Source: Streptomycetaceae bacterium
GTDB taxonomy: Bacteria > Actinomycetota > Actinomycetes > Nanopelagicales > Nanopelagicaceae
Length of the DNA: 19,095 nt
Direction of reading: 5' to 3'
Assembly: GCA_027488165.1 (NCBI GenBank)
Contig: JAIYCF010000114.1
Span: 1 to 19,095 of the forward strand
Shown: in pieces, positions 1 through 7,138 of the stretch
Layout of the letters: each line of letters begins with the position of its first letter
Numbering within the stretch: the first letter of the stretch is position 1
Translations under genes and position numbers: made by a program
Notes under the pieces: model-generated
The model's input: the letters and a program-made list of their open reading frames with translations, nothing else
Told to the model about the DNA's origin: nothing
Databases searched by the model: none

Positions 1-239
1 CACCAACACAGAAGCGCGAAATCTTTAACTACGCCGACCAAGTTTTTGCTTTAGATCTATCGCGAGTTGTTGAGGTAAAGCCCCTTTCCGCAGAACAAAA
101 AGAGTTGTTGGAAAAACGAGCGACGGCTCGATCTGAAAAGAATTGGGGCGAGAGCGATCGGCTTCGCGATTTACTCAGTCTTGATGGAATCGTAGTAAGT
201 GATAGCCCAGAAGGTCAGAGCTGGAGTTGGATTAATTAG
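1..239 (+). CDS. cysS: Cysteinyl-tRNA synthetase, C-terminal fragment (5' end outside window)
   Basis: Only the last 78 codons are present. The frame opens at base 3, has no stop up to base 1 and ends at TAG 237-239. The translation contains YADQVFALDLSR, then an alpha-helical stretch with NWGESDRLRDLLSLDGIVV and the ending DSPEGQSWSWIN. This pattern of ADxxRDxLxxxGIxxxDxxxGxxW is the anticodon-binding C-terminus typical of CysRS, the enzyme that charges tRNA-Cys in the cytosol. The mycothiol ligase MshC is a CysS paralogue, but its C-terminus as I recall it lacks this ending, so CysS is preferred. The last 8 bases overlap the tail of the convergent DUF6113 gene. The catalytic domain, with HIGH and KMSKS, lies outside the window and cannot be judged. 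Confidence 0.85.
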   Translation, partial: PTQKREIFNYADQVFALDLSRVVEVKPLSAEQKELLEKRATARSEKNWGESDRLRDLLSLDGIVVSDSPEGQSWSWIN

Positions 240-546
240 CTGGCAAAAGCAGCGCGGTGATAATTGCGATAAATGAAAGCGCTAAAAAGTAATTGCCTAA
301 AGAATCTCCTTGAATAAAGATCTCTTTGCCATTTCCAAATGAAGCTCCACGGCTAAAGATAAAGATCCAAGCCAGCGTTGCTAGAAACTTGTACCTGCGT
401 TTTCCATATCGTCTGCCTACCGCCCAAATCGCGGTGAAAGTTCCCAGAACTGCCAAGGCTAAGCCGAAAGGAGGTAGAAAGAGATGGAGAAATACTGCGG
501 AAACCCCAGTTGCTGCTCCAGCCAAAAGAGAAGCAATAACCTTCAT
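232..546 (-). CDS. DUF6113-type small membrane protein, downstream of mshB
   Basis: A 104-residue, very hydrophobic protein. It has hydrophobic helices at roughly residues 5-42, 53-66 and 84-101, with a basic loop between (GRRYGKRRYK), so it is probably an inner-membrane protein with three or four spans. The ATG at 546-544 directly follows the TAA stop of mshB (549-547), so the two are almost certainly translated together. Actinobacterial genomes often carry a small DUF6113 membrane protein next to mshB, and size, topology and position all fit that family. Its function is unknown. A role linked to mycothiol or to export of a thiol compound would be speculation from context. The family assignment rests on context and topology more than on a diagnostic motif. 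Confidence 0.6.
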   Translation of the reverse strand: MKVIASLLAGAATGVSAVFLHLFLPPFGLALAVLGTFTAIWAVGRRYGKRRYKFLATLAWIFIFSRGASFGNGKEIFIQGDSLGNYFLALSFIAIITALLLPAN

Positions 547-1413
547 TTAAAGTTTTACTCCGGCAAAGAGATCGCGCTCTCGTCCATTTTTATCAAACGG
601 TTCTGATTTTTCACCGCGAACCAATGTGTAGTACTCATCTCCCCAAACTTGAAGCCCTAAATTATTTGATAGCGCAAAGAAAGGCCCATCTGTAGAAATT
701 TGAGTCACGTGGGCCTTCATGGCAGCCATCTTCTTCTCTACCTGCGAATTACCATCAATAAGTGATGTCACAAATTTATCGTCTTTGGCGAAAGGTAGAT
801 CATCAACGCTTTCGGCTCCGAAGAAATCTGATCCAAGTTCTTTCATCTTTGCCATGCTTTCGGCAAGAACAGATTTTGGCATTGTGTTCCAATAAATTTT
901 TTGAATCTGCCAAGCAGATCTATCTGCCGCAAGCATTGCAATGCGGTGTGCCTGTATGTGATCGGGGTGGCCGTATCCACCAATTTCATCGTAGGTAATC
1001 AGAATGTGCGGCTTTACTTCATCAATCACCGAGACCAGATATTGAGTTGCCTCTTCCATATCTGCCTGCCAAAAAACATCGGGGCGGTTATTAGGTTCGG
1101 TACCCATCATTCCGCTATCTCGGTAAACCTTTTTTCCTTCTGCCAAGAAACGGAAGTCGGTTACACCCAATTCCTTCATGGCAGCGGATAGCTCAGAAAT
1201 TCGATGCTCACCTAATTTATCTTCTGCGCTGCTCGCATAGTGAGCTAGTTCAGGAACGAGAATTTCGCCTTCTTCACCGCGCGTGCAGGTAACTAAAGTT
1301 ACAGACGCACCAAGTTCTGCGTACAACGCCATTGTGGCGCCATTGTTTATCGTCTCATCATCCGGGTGGGCGTGTACTAATAAAACGCGATAACCCTGAT
1401 ATGAACTCTTCAT
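547..1413 (-). CDS. mshB: Mycothiol biosynthesis deacetylase MshB
   Basis: MshB is a zinc metalloamidase of the LmbE/PIG-L family. It removes the acetyl group from GlcNAc-inositol, giving GlcN-Ins, the acceptor for cysteine in mycothiol synthesis. The 288-residue length matches the family. The motif AHPDDE at residues 15-20 supplies two zinc ligands (His16, Asp19), with the general base Asp18 beside them. GHPDH at 148-152 supplies the third ligand (His152) and the oxyanion histidine (His149). The TYDEIGGYGHPDH context is characteristic of MshB and of the mycothiol conjugate amidase Mca. The MshB-like length and lack of Mca-specific context favour MshB, but Mca is the main alternative. The start ATG shares one base with the moeZ stop (TAATG, 1415-1411), which points to translational coupling. 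Confidence 0.85.
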   Translation of the reverse strand: MKSSYQGYRVLLVHAHPDDETINNGATMALYAELGASVTLVTCTRGEEGEILVPELAHYASSAEDKLGEHRISELSAAMKELGVTDFRFLAEGKKVYRDSGMMGTEPNNRPDVFWQADMEEATQYLVSVIDEVKPHILITYDEIGGYGHPDHIQAHRIAMLAADRSAWQIQKIYWNTMPKSVLAESMAKMKELGSDFFGAESVDDLPFAKDDKFVTSLIDGNSQVEKKMAAMKAHVTQISTDGPFFALSNNLGLQVWGDEYYTLVRGEKSEPFDKNGRERDLFAGVKL

Positions 1414-2609
1414 TAGTAAACCGGCAGCGATGTATCTATTTGCTTGGCCCAGGCAATTACTCCGCCTGAAACATGTGAGGCATCAGCAAATCCTGCACCC
1501 TTAAGTATTGCTAGACATTCCGCCGACCGAACACCACTCTTGCAGTGAAGAATAATTGGCTTATCTTGCGGTAAATCTGCCAGAACAGTTCCGTCTAGGA
1601 AACCTTGCTTAGGTATCAAATGTGAACCTGGGATTCGAACGATTTCAAACTCGCTTGGCTCACGCACATCAATGAGATAGAAATCTTCTTTGCCATCAAT
1701 CTTTGATTTGAGTTCAGAGACTGAAATTGTCGAATCTTTGACCGCGACTTCTGCAGCATCCGAAAGGGTTCCGCAGAATGCTTCATAGTCCGGCAGTAAT
1801 TCGGTTTGAGTTGGCTTGTCTCCGCATAGCGGACATTTAGGATCTTTACGGATCTTCACCTTACGAAATGACATTTCGAGTGCGTCATAAACCATTAGCG
1901 ACCCAACCATTGGTTCACCAACTCCAGTAATAACCTTTATCGCTTCAGTGGTTTGAATTGAACCGATAGTTGCGCAGAGAACTCCTAGTACGCCACCTTC
2001 GGCACAACTTGGCACCATTCCTGGAGGAGGAGGTTCTGGATACAGGCAGCGGTAGCAAGGTCCGTACTCAGCCCAGAAAACGCTAGCTTGTCCATCGAAG
2101 CGGTAGATCGAACCCCACACGTATGGCTTCTTAAGTAGTACGCAGGCATCATTTACAAGATAACGAGTTGCGAAGTTATCTGTTCCGTCAACGATGATGT
2201 CGTACTGCGCAAAAATTTCCTTAACGTTTGTAACATCGAGGCGAATTTCATGAGTAATCACATTTACATAAGGATTGATCTCTGAGATTTTCTCTTTTGC
2301 AGATTGTGCTTTGCTCTTTCCAATATCTGATTGCCCATGAATGATTTGGCGCTGCAGATTTGATTCATCCACGGTATCAAATTCAACTATTCCGAGAGTT
2401 CCGATTCCGGCGGCTGCTAGATACATCAGCGCAGGCGAACCTAGCCCTCCCGCTCCAACACAAAGCACCTTGGCATTCATTAACCGTTGCTGACCTGCCA
2501 TCGCCACATCAGGAATAATCAAATGTCGGCTGTAGCGGCGCACTTCATCGACAGTTAGAGCAGGTCCGGGCGAGACCAATGGCGGTATTGAATTAGGCTG
2601 CAAAGTCAT
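1413..2609 (-). CDS. moeZ: MoeZ adenylyltransferase/sulfurtransferase (ThiF/MoeB-rhodanese fusion)
   Basis: A 398-residue cytosolic fusion. Residues 20-280 form a ThiF/MoeB E1-like domain. Its nucleotide loop is GAGGLGS (52-58), the conserved DGTDNFATRY is at 141-150, and the structural zinc cysteines are Cys185/Cys188 (CYRC) and Cys259/Cys262 (CPLC). SCAEGGVLG at 201-209 holds the cysteine expected at the E1 site. Residues 295-398 are a rhodanese domain with an intact active loop, CKSGVRS (Cys356). Such enzymes adenylate the C-terminal Gly-Gly of carrier proteins (MoaD, ThiS, CysO) and pass sulfur to them, serving molybdopterin, thiamine or cysteine synthesis. The gene heads the moeZ-mshB-DUF6113 run and diverges from a TetR gene, with a plausible leaderless promoter at its ATG. 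No carrier protein is encoded in the window. Confidence 0.9.
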   Translation of the reverse strand: MTLQPNSIPPLVSPGPALTVDEVRRYSRHLIIPDVAMAGQQRLMNAKVLCVGAGGLGSPALMYLAAAGIGTLGIVEFDTVDESNLQRQIIHGQSDIGKSKAQSAKEKISEINPYVNVITHEIRLDVTNVKEIFAQYDIIVDGTDNFATRYLVNDACVLLKKPYVWGSIYRFDGQASVFWAEYGPCYRCLYPEPPPPGMVPSCAEGGVLGVLCATIGSIQTTEAIKVITGVGEPMVGSLMVYDALEMSFRKVKIRKDPKCPLCGDKPTQTELLPDYEAFCGTLSDAAEVAVKDSTISVSELKSKIDGKEDFYLIDVREPSEFEIVRIPGSHLIPKQGFLDGTVLADLPQDKPIILHCKSGVRSAECLAILKGAGFADASHVSGGVIAWAKQIDTSLPVY

Positions 2610-2616
2610 GGTTGAT

Positions 2617-2646
2617 ATTCTGCCGTAGCGGTAGGCCGAGTGCCAA
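2617..2646 (-). promoter_or_regulatory. Candidate leaderless promoter of moeZ
   Basis: Read on the minus strand, TTGGCA (2646-2641) matches five of six bases of the sigma-70 -35 consensus. After an 18-base spacer comes CAGAAT (2622-2617), which keeps the A2 and T6 of the -10. Seven bases later is the moeZ ATG, so transcription would begin at or next to the start codon. No Shine-Dalgarno precedes this ATG, which agrees with a leaderless message. No transcript data support it here. Confidence 0.45.
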
Positions 2647-2693
2647 TTCGATAACTTTCTTGCTGCAAACGACTATCAACTGCGTATCTCTCT

Positions 2694-2722
2694 TTCACAA
2701 TTACCTGCATTGGCTCTACGAT
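2694..2722 (+). promoter_or_regulatory. Candidate leaderless promoter of the TetR gene
   Basis: TTCACA (2694-2699, five of six bases of TTGACA), a 17-base spacer and TACGAT (2717-2722, a TANNNT hexamer) are followed after seven bases by the ATG at 2730. Nothing resembling a Shine-Dalgarno lies before the ATG. This is one of the cleanest -35/-10 pairs in the window and implies an mRNA starting at the start codon. Confidence 0.5.
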
Positions 2723-2729
2723 ATGCGCA

Positions 2730-3359
2730 ATGACTACTGTTGATATCAATTCAAAAGGCGACAAGGCCCGTTTGCCACGCGATGAGCGTCGTGCAATTCT
2801 CTTAAGCGCGGCGCTAGAAGTTTTCACTGCAGCTGGATACCACTCTGCTGCAATGGACGAGATCGCAGATCGCGCCAATGTCAGCAAGCCAGTTCTCTAT
2901 CAGCACTTTCCATCTAAATTAGATCTCTATCTTGCCGTTCTAGATCTTCATATCGATTCACTAGTATTCGAAATTCAGAAGGCGATTTCTTCAACTCCAG
3001 ATAATGCAAAGCGCGTTCATGCAACCGTTGTTGCTTACTTTGAATTTATTGAAAATGAAGGCGAAGCTTTCCGCCTGCTATTTGAAAGCGATATGAGCGT
3101 TGAACCACAAGTTCGTGAGCGCTTAAATCGAATGACCTACGATTGCGCAGCAGCGGTCAGCGCGGTAATTTCAAATGACACTGGTCTTCCTAAAGATGTC
3201 GCAATGCTCCTTGGCGTAGGCCTAATTGGCTATGTCCAAGTAGCTGCTCGCCATTGGTTGGAACGCGATGGCAAACTATCGAGACAACAAGCCGTCGAAC
3301 TCGTTGAGAATTTGATGTGGCGTGGAATTTCAGGATTCCCGCTCTCTGGAAGCAATTAA
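2730..3359 (+). CDS. TetR/AcrR family transcriptional regulator
   Basis: A 209-residue one-component regulator. The N-terminal DNA-binding domain spans about residues 18-65. It has the typical helix-turn-helix, including MDEIADRANVSKPVLYQHF (42-60), and the following PSKLDLYLAVL. Residues 70-205 form an all-helical ligand-binding and dimer domain, as in the family, with no recognisable ligand signature. The gene diverges from moeZ-mshB and is followed by DUF3107 and an RNA helicase; from memory the same order (Rv3206c, Rv3208, Rv3208A, Rv3211) occurs in M. tuberculosis. Short repeats in the divergent region could be its operator, so autoregulation and control of moeZ-mshB are plausible but unproven. 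No effector can be named. Confidence 0.9.
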   Translation: MTTVDINSKGDKARLPRDERRAILLSAALEVFTAAGYHSAAMDEIADRANVSKPVLYQHFPSKLDLYLAVLDLHIDSLVFEIQKAISSTPDNAKRVHATVVAYFEFIENEGEAFRLLFESDMSVEPQVRERLNRMTYDCAAAVSAVISNDTGLPKDVAMLLGVGLIGYVQVAARHWLERDGKLSRQQAVELVENLMWRGISGFPLSGSN

Positions 3360-3420
3360 CCGAGGGCATCGCTCAATTTCTGGCAGATCTCATCGATGGA
3401 TTTGCCGATAGGATAAGCAC

Positions 3421-3678
3421 ATGAGTACAAAGAAGAGTGATTCTGGCGCGGCAACCCAAGTGCGTATCTCCGTAGCAAATGTTTCAGCAGATCTCGTATT
3501 TGAGACAAACTCCTCTGTCGCAGAGGTGAAGAGCGCTGTTGCTGCAGCGTTGGCAGGCGGTACCTCCCTAAATCTTCAAGATTCACGTGGCCACGAGATC
3601 ATCGTTGCTGGCGACAAGATCGGCTTCGTCGATATCGGCGTCGCAACTGATCGTCGCGTTGGTTTCGGCGCTCTCTAA
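3421..3678 (+). CDS. DUF3107 family small protein
   Basis: An 85-residue actinobacterial protein of unknown function. The family fingerprint is clear: a short beta-rich start (VRISVANVSADLVFET), a helix (SSVAEVKSAVAAAL), then IIVAGDKIGFVDIGVA and the conserved ending RRVGFG. The M. tuberculosis counterpart is, from memory, Rv3208A (TB9.4), also beside a TetR gene. The helicase start codon follows its stop with one base between, so the two are probably cotranslated. In the 61-base gap before it, TAGGAT (3409-3414) ends six bases before the ATG and may be a leaderless -10; the same bases also contain a weak AGGA ribosome site. A helicase neighbour hints at an RNA-related role, but this is context only. 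Confidence 0.85.
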   Translation: MSTKKSDSGAATQVRISVANVSADLVFETNSSVAEVKSAVAAALAGGTSLNLQDSRGHEIIVAGDKIGFVDIGVATDRRVGFGAL

Positions 3679-3679
3679 G

Positions 3680-5029
3680 GTGTCAATAACTTTTGCCGAT
3701 CTCCCGCTGCGTCCTGAGACTCAAGCGGCACTTGCCGAACATGGTTTCAAATCTCCCTTTCCAATTCAGGAGATGGTTTTACCAATCGCTCTAGGCGATG
3801 GCGATGTTATCGGTCAAGCAAAGACAGGCACAGGTAAGACTCTCGCTTTCGGAATTCCCCTAATTGAACGAGTAATCGCACCGCTTGATAAAGAGTGGGA
3901 TGCACTCGTTGCCAAAGGGATGCCTCAGGTTCTTGTTGTTGTTCCAACTCGCGAACTTTGTGTTCAAGTTACAAAAGATATTGAAGAGTTAACCGGTAAC
4001 CGCGGAATTCGTACATTAGCTGTTTATGGTGGCCGCGCCTTTGAACCACAAATTGAAGCGCTTGAGAAAGGCGTAGAAATTGTGGTCGGCACACCAGGCA
4101 GACTCTTAGATCTCTACCGCCAAGGTCAATTAAAGTTAAAAGAAGTTTCTCGCGTTGTTCTAGATGAAGCAGATGAAATGCTAGATCTAGGATTCTTGCC
4201 AGATGTAGAAAAGATCTTCACAAGTACACCTAACCGCGCGCAAACTATGCTTTTCTCGGCAACTATGCCCGGAGATATCATCGCTCTAGCGCGTAGATTC
4301 ATGAATCAACCAATTCATATTCGCACTCAAGATAATGAAGATGAGGGTGCGGTTGTCTCGCGCATCAAGCAATATGTTCTACGCGCACACGCTCTCGACA
4401 AGATCGAAATGTTGGCGCGAATTCTGCAGGCCGATGGCCGCGGACCAACCATTGTCTTCTGCCGTACCAAGCGCACCTGCCAGAAGACATCAGATGACTT
4501 GGCAGAACGTGGCTTCCGCGCCGCCTCGATTCATGGCGATCTTGGACAAAGCGCGCGCGAAAAAGCGCTAAATGATTTTAAAGCCGGAAAATCTGATGTC
4601 TTAGTTGCAACAGATGTAGCCGCACGCGGAATTGATATTGATGGAATAACGCATGTAATTAACTACCAATGCCCTGAAGATGAAAAGACTTACGTTCACC
4701 GAATCGGCCGCACAGCGCGCGCAGGAGCAGAGGGAATCTCAGTAACTTTTGTCGACTGGGATGAATTAGCGCGCTGGAAGATGATCGATACAGCGCTGAC
4801 TCTGGGCCTTGGCGAACCGGAAGAGACATACTCATCATCAGAGCATCTCTATCAAATGTTAAATATTCCAGCAGGCTCAAATGGCCGAATGGTTAAAGCG
4901 AAACCAGTTAGCGAATCGGCAAGAAAAGAGCCTGCAAAATACTCTGCGGCAAAAGAGAAGCCAGCAAAAGAGAAGAGTGAAGAACGTACTGCTCGAGTCA
5001 GAACTCGAACCAAGAAATTTACTTCTTAA
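3680..5029 (+). CDS. rhlE: DEAD-box ATP-dependent RNA helicase (RhlE-like)
   Basis: All core helicase motifs are present when numbered from the GTG start (449 residues): Q motif FPIQ (27-30), Walker A AKTGTGKT (47-54), PTREL (89-93), TPGR (138-141), DEAD (162-165), SAT (193-195), the domain-2 block VATDVAARGID (309-319) and HRIGRTARAG (340-349). It should unwind RNA in an ATP-dependent way in the cytosol. A lysine/arginine-rich tail (about 405-449) is likely disordered and RNA-binding, as in many RhlE/CsdA types. An in-frame ATG at 3587 would place 93 bases inside DUF3107. The GTG one base after the DUF3107 stop gives the normal family N-terminus (SITFADLPLRPE), so it is preferred. The stop abuts the convergent ParA gene with no gap. 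Confidence 0.9.
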   Translation: MSITFADLPLRPETQAALAEHGFKSPFPIQEMVLPIALGDGDVIGQAKTGTGKTLAFGIPLIERVIAPLDKEWDALVAKGMPQVLVVVPTRELCVQVTKDIEELTGNRGIRTLAVYGGRAFEPQIEALEKGVEIVVGTPGRLLDLYRQGQLKLKEVSRVVLDEADEMLDLGFLPDVEKIFTSTPNRAQTMLFSATMPGDIIALARRFMNQPIHIRTQDNEDEGAVVSRIKQYVLRAHALDKIEMLARILQADGRGPTIVFCRTKRTCQKTSDDLAERGFRAASIHGDLGQSAREKALNDFKAGKSDVLVATDVAARGIDIDGITHVINYQCPEDEKTYVHRIGRTARAGAEGISVTFVDWDELARWKMIDTALTLGLGEPEETYSSSEHLYQMLNIPAGSNGRMVKAKPVSESARKEPAKYSAAKEKPAKEKSEERTARVRTRTKKFTS

Positions 5030-5698
5030 CTACTCAAGCCCTAGCTTTTCCAGTATCGAATAACCCACGTTTCTAAAGCTTTCTGCGCTTTCACTTGCCT
5101 TGCCATGAGTCAAGATAGATACCTTAGTGGCCGCAGCTGCTTCTAACTCATTTGATTCGAGCAGTGGTTCGTCAATCAACTCTGCTTCAGCAATTAAGTT
5201 ATTTGCACCTATAGCTAAAGCTTTGACTTCTACTTCTGCAGAAATAGATTTAATCTGCAAATACCCTCTAAGGGAATGAAGGTCATTTCTAACAGGAACG
5301 ATAACTAGTTCAGATACAGAAAGCGCCATAGTTAAAGGTTGGGATAGCGATCCAGGTAGATCCAAGATGACAACGTCATAACTCTTGGGCAGATCAGATA
5401 AGACTTTAGTAAGTGAATCTTCAGAAAAGTTAGCAACTACACGTGAATCAGCCGGAATGAAATCAAATCTCTCTGAAGTTGTTACCAAATTGGAATCAGT
5501 TACCTTGCTGCCATTTAGAAAATCTGCGATTGAAGTACGCGGATTCTCAAAACCCAGACGGAAAGTCAGCGCTCCAGCAGGATCAAGATCAATGAGCAGT
5601 GTTTTCTTACCGAACTCGGTAAATGCGACGGCAAGGCAGTGCGCCAACGTTGTTTTTCCGACGCCACCTGCAGGGTTGGCAATTGAAATAGTCTTCAT
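5030..5698 (-). CDS. Orphan ParA/Soj-like ATPase with altered Walker A
   Basis: A 222-residue P-loop ATPase of the ParA/MinD family, short and without an N-terminal DNA-binding domain. The P-loop reads NPAGGVGKTT (8-17). The core GGVGKTT is intact, but the signature lysine of the deviant Walker A (normally KGGxGKT) is alanine (Ala10). LLIDLDPAGALTFRLG (34-49) and VVILDLPGSL (109-118) correspond to switch I/Walker A' and Walker B. The family positions proteins, plasmids or chromosomes on membranes or nucleoids. No ParB lies in the window, so it is an orphan. A ParA-like gene convergent to rhlE also exists in M. tuberculosis (Rv3213c, from memory), so the position is old. The start overlaps the stop of the MpaB-like gene (TAATG). 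Confidence 0.8.
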   Translation of the reverse strand: MKTISIANPAGGVGKTTLAHCLAVAFTEFGKKTLLIDLDPAGALTFRLGFENPRTSIADFLNGSKVTDSNLVTTSERFDFIPADSRVVANFSEDSLTKVLSDLPKSYDVVILDLPGSLSQPLTMALSVSELVIVPVRNDLHSLRGYLQIKSISAEVEVKALAIGANNLIAEAELIDEPLLESNELEAAAATKVSILTHGKASESAESFRNVGYSILEKLGLE

Positions 5699-6504
5699 TA
5701 GGCGGCCACAGATTTCCAGCGAGCCAACGCTTCTTTATAGACAGGGGGCGCAAGTAGCGCATCAGGAATTACTCCAAGTGTTGATCTAACTGCCTTTAAA
5801 GAAATATCAGTAACTAGATTCTGCCCTGGAATCTGCGGTGTTCCATAAAGTCTGCGCGCCCATTGTGGAAGTGAACTTGCCGCAAGCAATGCGAGTGAGG
5901 CCCAAGCAGGCGCTGCCGGTGTTGCAAACCTAACTGCCTTCGGCATCGGCGGGATAGTGAGAAAGAGCGCGGCTCTTTTTGCATCATCGGATGCGCTGAG
6001 TTCTGGAGCAATATTCTGAAAGTAGATCTGCATCTCTGCTGTATTTGCAGGAATATCAGCCGTTGGAACTCCAACTAACTCTGCAAATAAAACCATTTCC
6101 TTAACATATTGGTCTGCTTCTAAATCACTTAAGGCCATTCCAGAACGACGGGCAATATCGAGAAATGAATCAACCATTGACATATGGACCCAGAGAAGAA
6201 GGTGTGGATCATCTAAACCAAGAGTTGAATGAATCTTTCGCACCCGCGCTGCAAGGGCTTGTGCGGCGCTTCGTTCGCCAAAGGTAATCGTTGAAACATA
6301 GTCGCCAGTGCGTTGTAGACGGCCCCAGGCATCTTCACGAAAGTTTGAATTCTTGGCAACGCCATCCATCGCAATTGGGTGTAGCGCCTGTTGTAACAGG
6401 GCGCGAATTCCACCTACCGCCATCGCTGGGTCAGAATGAATCTTCCAGGTAATAGTCTCAGGTGAGAAAAGTCCGCGAGGATCTTCAAGCATTTGGGTAG
6501 TCAT
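5698..6504 (-). CDS. MpaB-like oxygenase (DUF2236 family)
   Basis: A predicted 268-residue protein of the DUF2236 family, whose studied members (latex-clearing protein Lcp, MpaB) are heme-linked oxygenases. Family marks are a helical N-terminus, ALHPIAMDGVAKNS (40-53) containing the conserved HP, a GDYVSTITFG segment (67-76), DDPHLLLWVHMSMVDSFL (98-115) with candidate heme-binding His101 and His107, and a PxxP-type loop near 185. The substrate is unknown. The open frame could start 15 codons upstream (6549), but that would overlap marC by 29 bases. The ATG at 6504 leaves 16 bases and gives a normal start. It sits fourth in a minus-strand run and is coupled to parA by a one-base overlap. Confidence 0.7.
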   Translation of the reverse strand: MTTQMLEDPRGLFSPETITWKIHSDPAMAVGGIRALLQQALHPIAMDGVAKNSNFREDAWGRLQRTGDYVSTITFGERSAAQALAARVRKIHSTLGLDDPHLLLWVHMSMVDSFLDIARRSGMALSDLEADQYVKEMVLFAELVGVPTADIPANTAEMQIYFQNIAPELSASDDAKRAALFLTIPPMPKAVRFATPAAPAWASLALLAASSLPQWARRLYGTPQIPGQNLVTDISLKAVRSTLGVIPDALLAPPVYKEALARWKSVAA

Positions 6505-6520
6505 AATTTCTTTTGGTTCG

Positions 6521-7138
6521 CTACTGTGCGGTGAAAGCTTTAATTGCATCTACCAACATCTGCACTGCAATAGCTGCGAGCAGAAGGCCGGCAATACGCG
6601 CGAGCAACGTGACTCCAGAATCTTTAATGATTCCGAGGATTGTTGTAGAAGCCATAAGAGAAATAGCAATCACAACGTGCACTGCAACAACTGCTGCGAT
6701 CAAGCCGAGGCTCTGTGATGGAGTTTCGATTTGCTGCACGAAAATCATCGTTGCCACGATCGCTCCAGGTCCCGCTAATAGCGGAGTACCAAGTGGAACG
6801 AGCGCAATGTTTTTATCTTTACCGTCGGTACCGCCCATATCTCTACCGGTGAGAAGTTCTAACGCTACATAGAGCAGCAATAAACCTCCGGCGGCTTGCA
6901 AAGCCTCGATAGAAACGTTCATGTATTCGAGAATGAAACGTCCGAAGATCGAGAAGAAGGCGATAACAATTAAGGAAACTAGCGCCGCCTGCCAGGCGAG
7001 TTGAATTCGTTCGCGCTTACTCTTATCAGCAACTAAACCAAGAAATATTGGGGTTGCTCCTGGCGGATCTAGAATCACCAAGAGAGTTACAAATGCTTGA
7101 ATAGAGAAGGTTAAGGTACTGACTTCAGCAATATTCAT
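6521..7138 (-). CDS. MarC family (UPF0056) integral membrane protein
   Basis: A 205-residue membrane protein with about six hydrophobic segments. Family marks are LVILDPPGATPIFLGL (20-35), the GGLLLLYVALELL helix and GTPLLAGPGAIVATMIF in the middle. MarC proteins were once linked to multiple antibiotic resistance in E. coli, a link later withdrawn, and the transported substrate is unknown. The open frame extends 16 codons upstream, but the ATG at 7138 forms an ATGA overlap with the PHP gene stop (7137-7135) and gives the usual MarC N-terminus, so it is taken as the start. Transcription is probably from the promoter before the EamA transporter gene. Confidence 0.85.
   Translation of the reverse strand: MNIAEVSTLTFSIQAFVTLLVILDPPGATPIFLGLVADKSKRERIQLAWQAALVSLIVIAFFSIFGRFILEYMNVSIEALQAAGGLLLLYVALELLTGRDMGGTDGKDKNIALVPLGTPLLAGPGAIVATMIFVQQIETPSQSLGLIAAVVAVHVVIAISLMASTTILGIIKDSGVTLLARIAGLLLAAIAVQMLVDAIKAFTAQ

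Larger units (their letters stand above)
2611..2749. promoter_or_regulatory. Repeated GTTGATA motif in the moeZ/TetR divergent region (candidate TetR operator)
   Basis: The heptamer GTTGATA occurs at 2611-2617 (+), as its reverse complement TATCAAC at 2674-2680, and again at 2739-2745. The third copy lies inside the perfect palindrome TTGATATCAA (2740-2749). The first two sites form an inverted pair that agrees at 9 of 12 positions. The first copy covers the predicted moeZ transcription start and part of its -10; the last sits in codons 4-7 of the TetR gene. That placement would suit a repressor controlling both genes. Caveat: the palindrome is also simply how Val-Asp-Ile-Asn is coded, and GTTGATA occurs at least twice more in the window, near 9995 and at 12199-12205. 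Confidence 0.3.

Noticed and set aside
3587..3679. Upstream ATG that would extend the DEAD-box helicase by 31 residues
   Set aside because: It lies inside DUF3107 in another frame, and the added residues are low-complexity Ser/Ala/Thr. The GTG at 3680 gives the family N-terminus right after the DUF3107 stop.
6505..6549. 15-residue N-terminal extension of the MpaB-like protein
   Set aside because: It would overlap the marC gene by 29 bases, and the extra residues are not needed for the domain; ATG 6504 leaves a normal 16-base gap.
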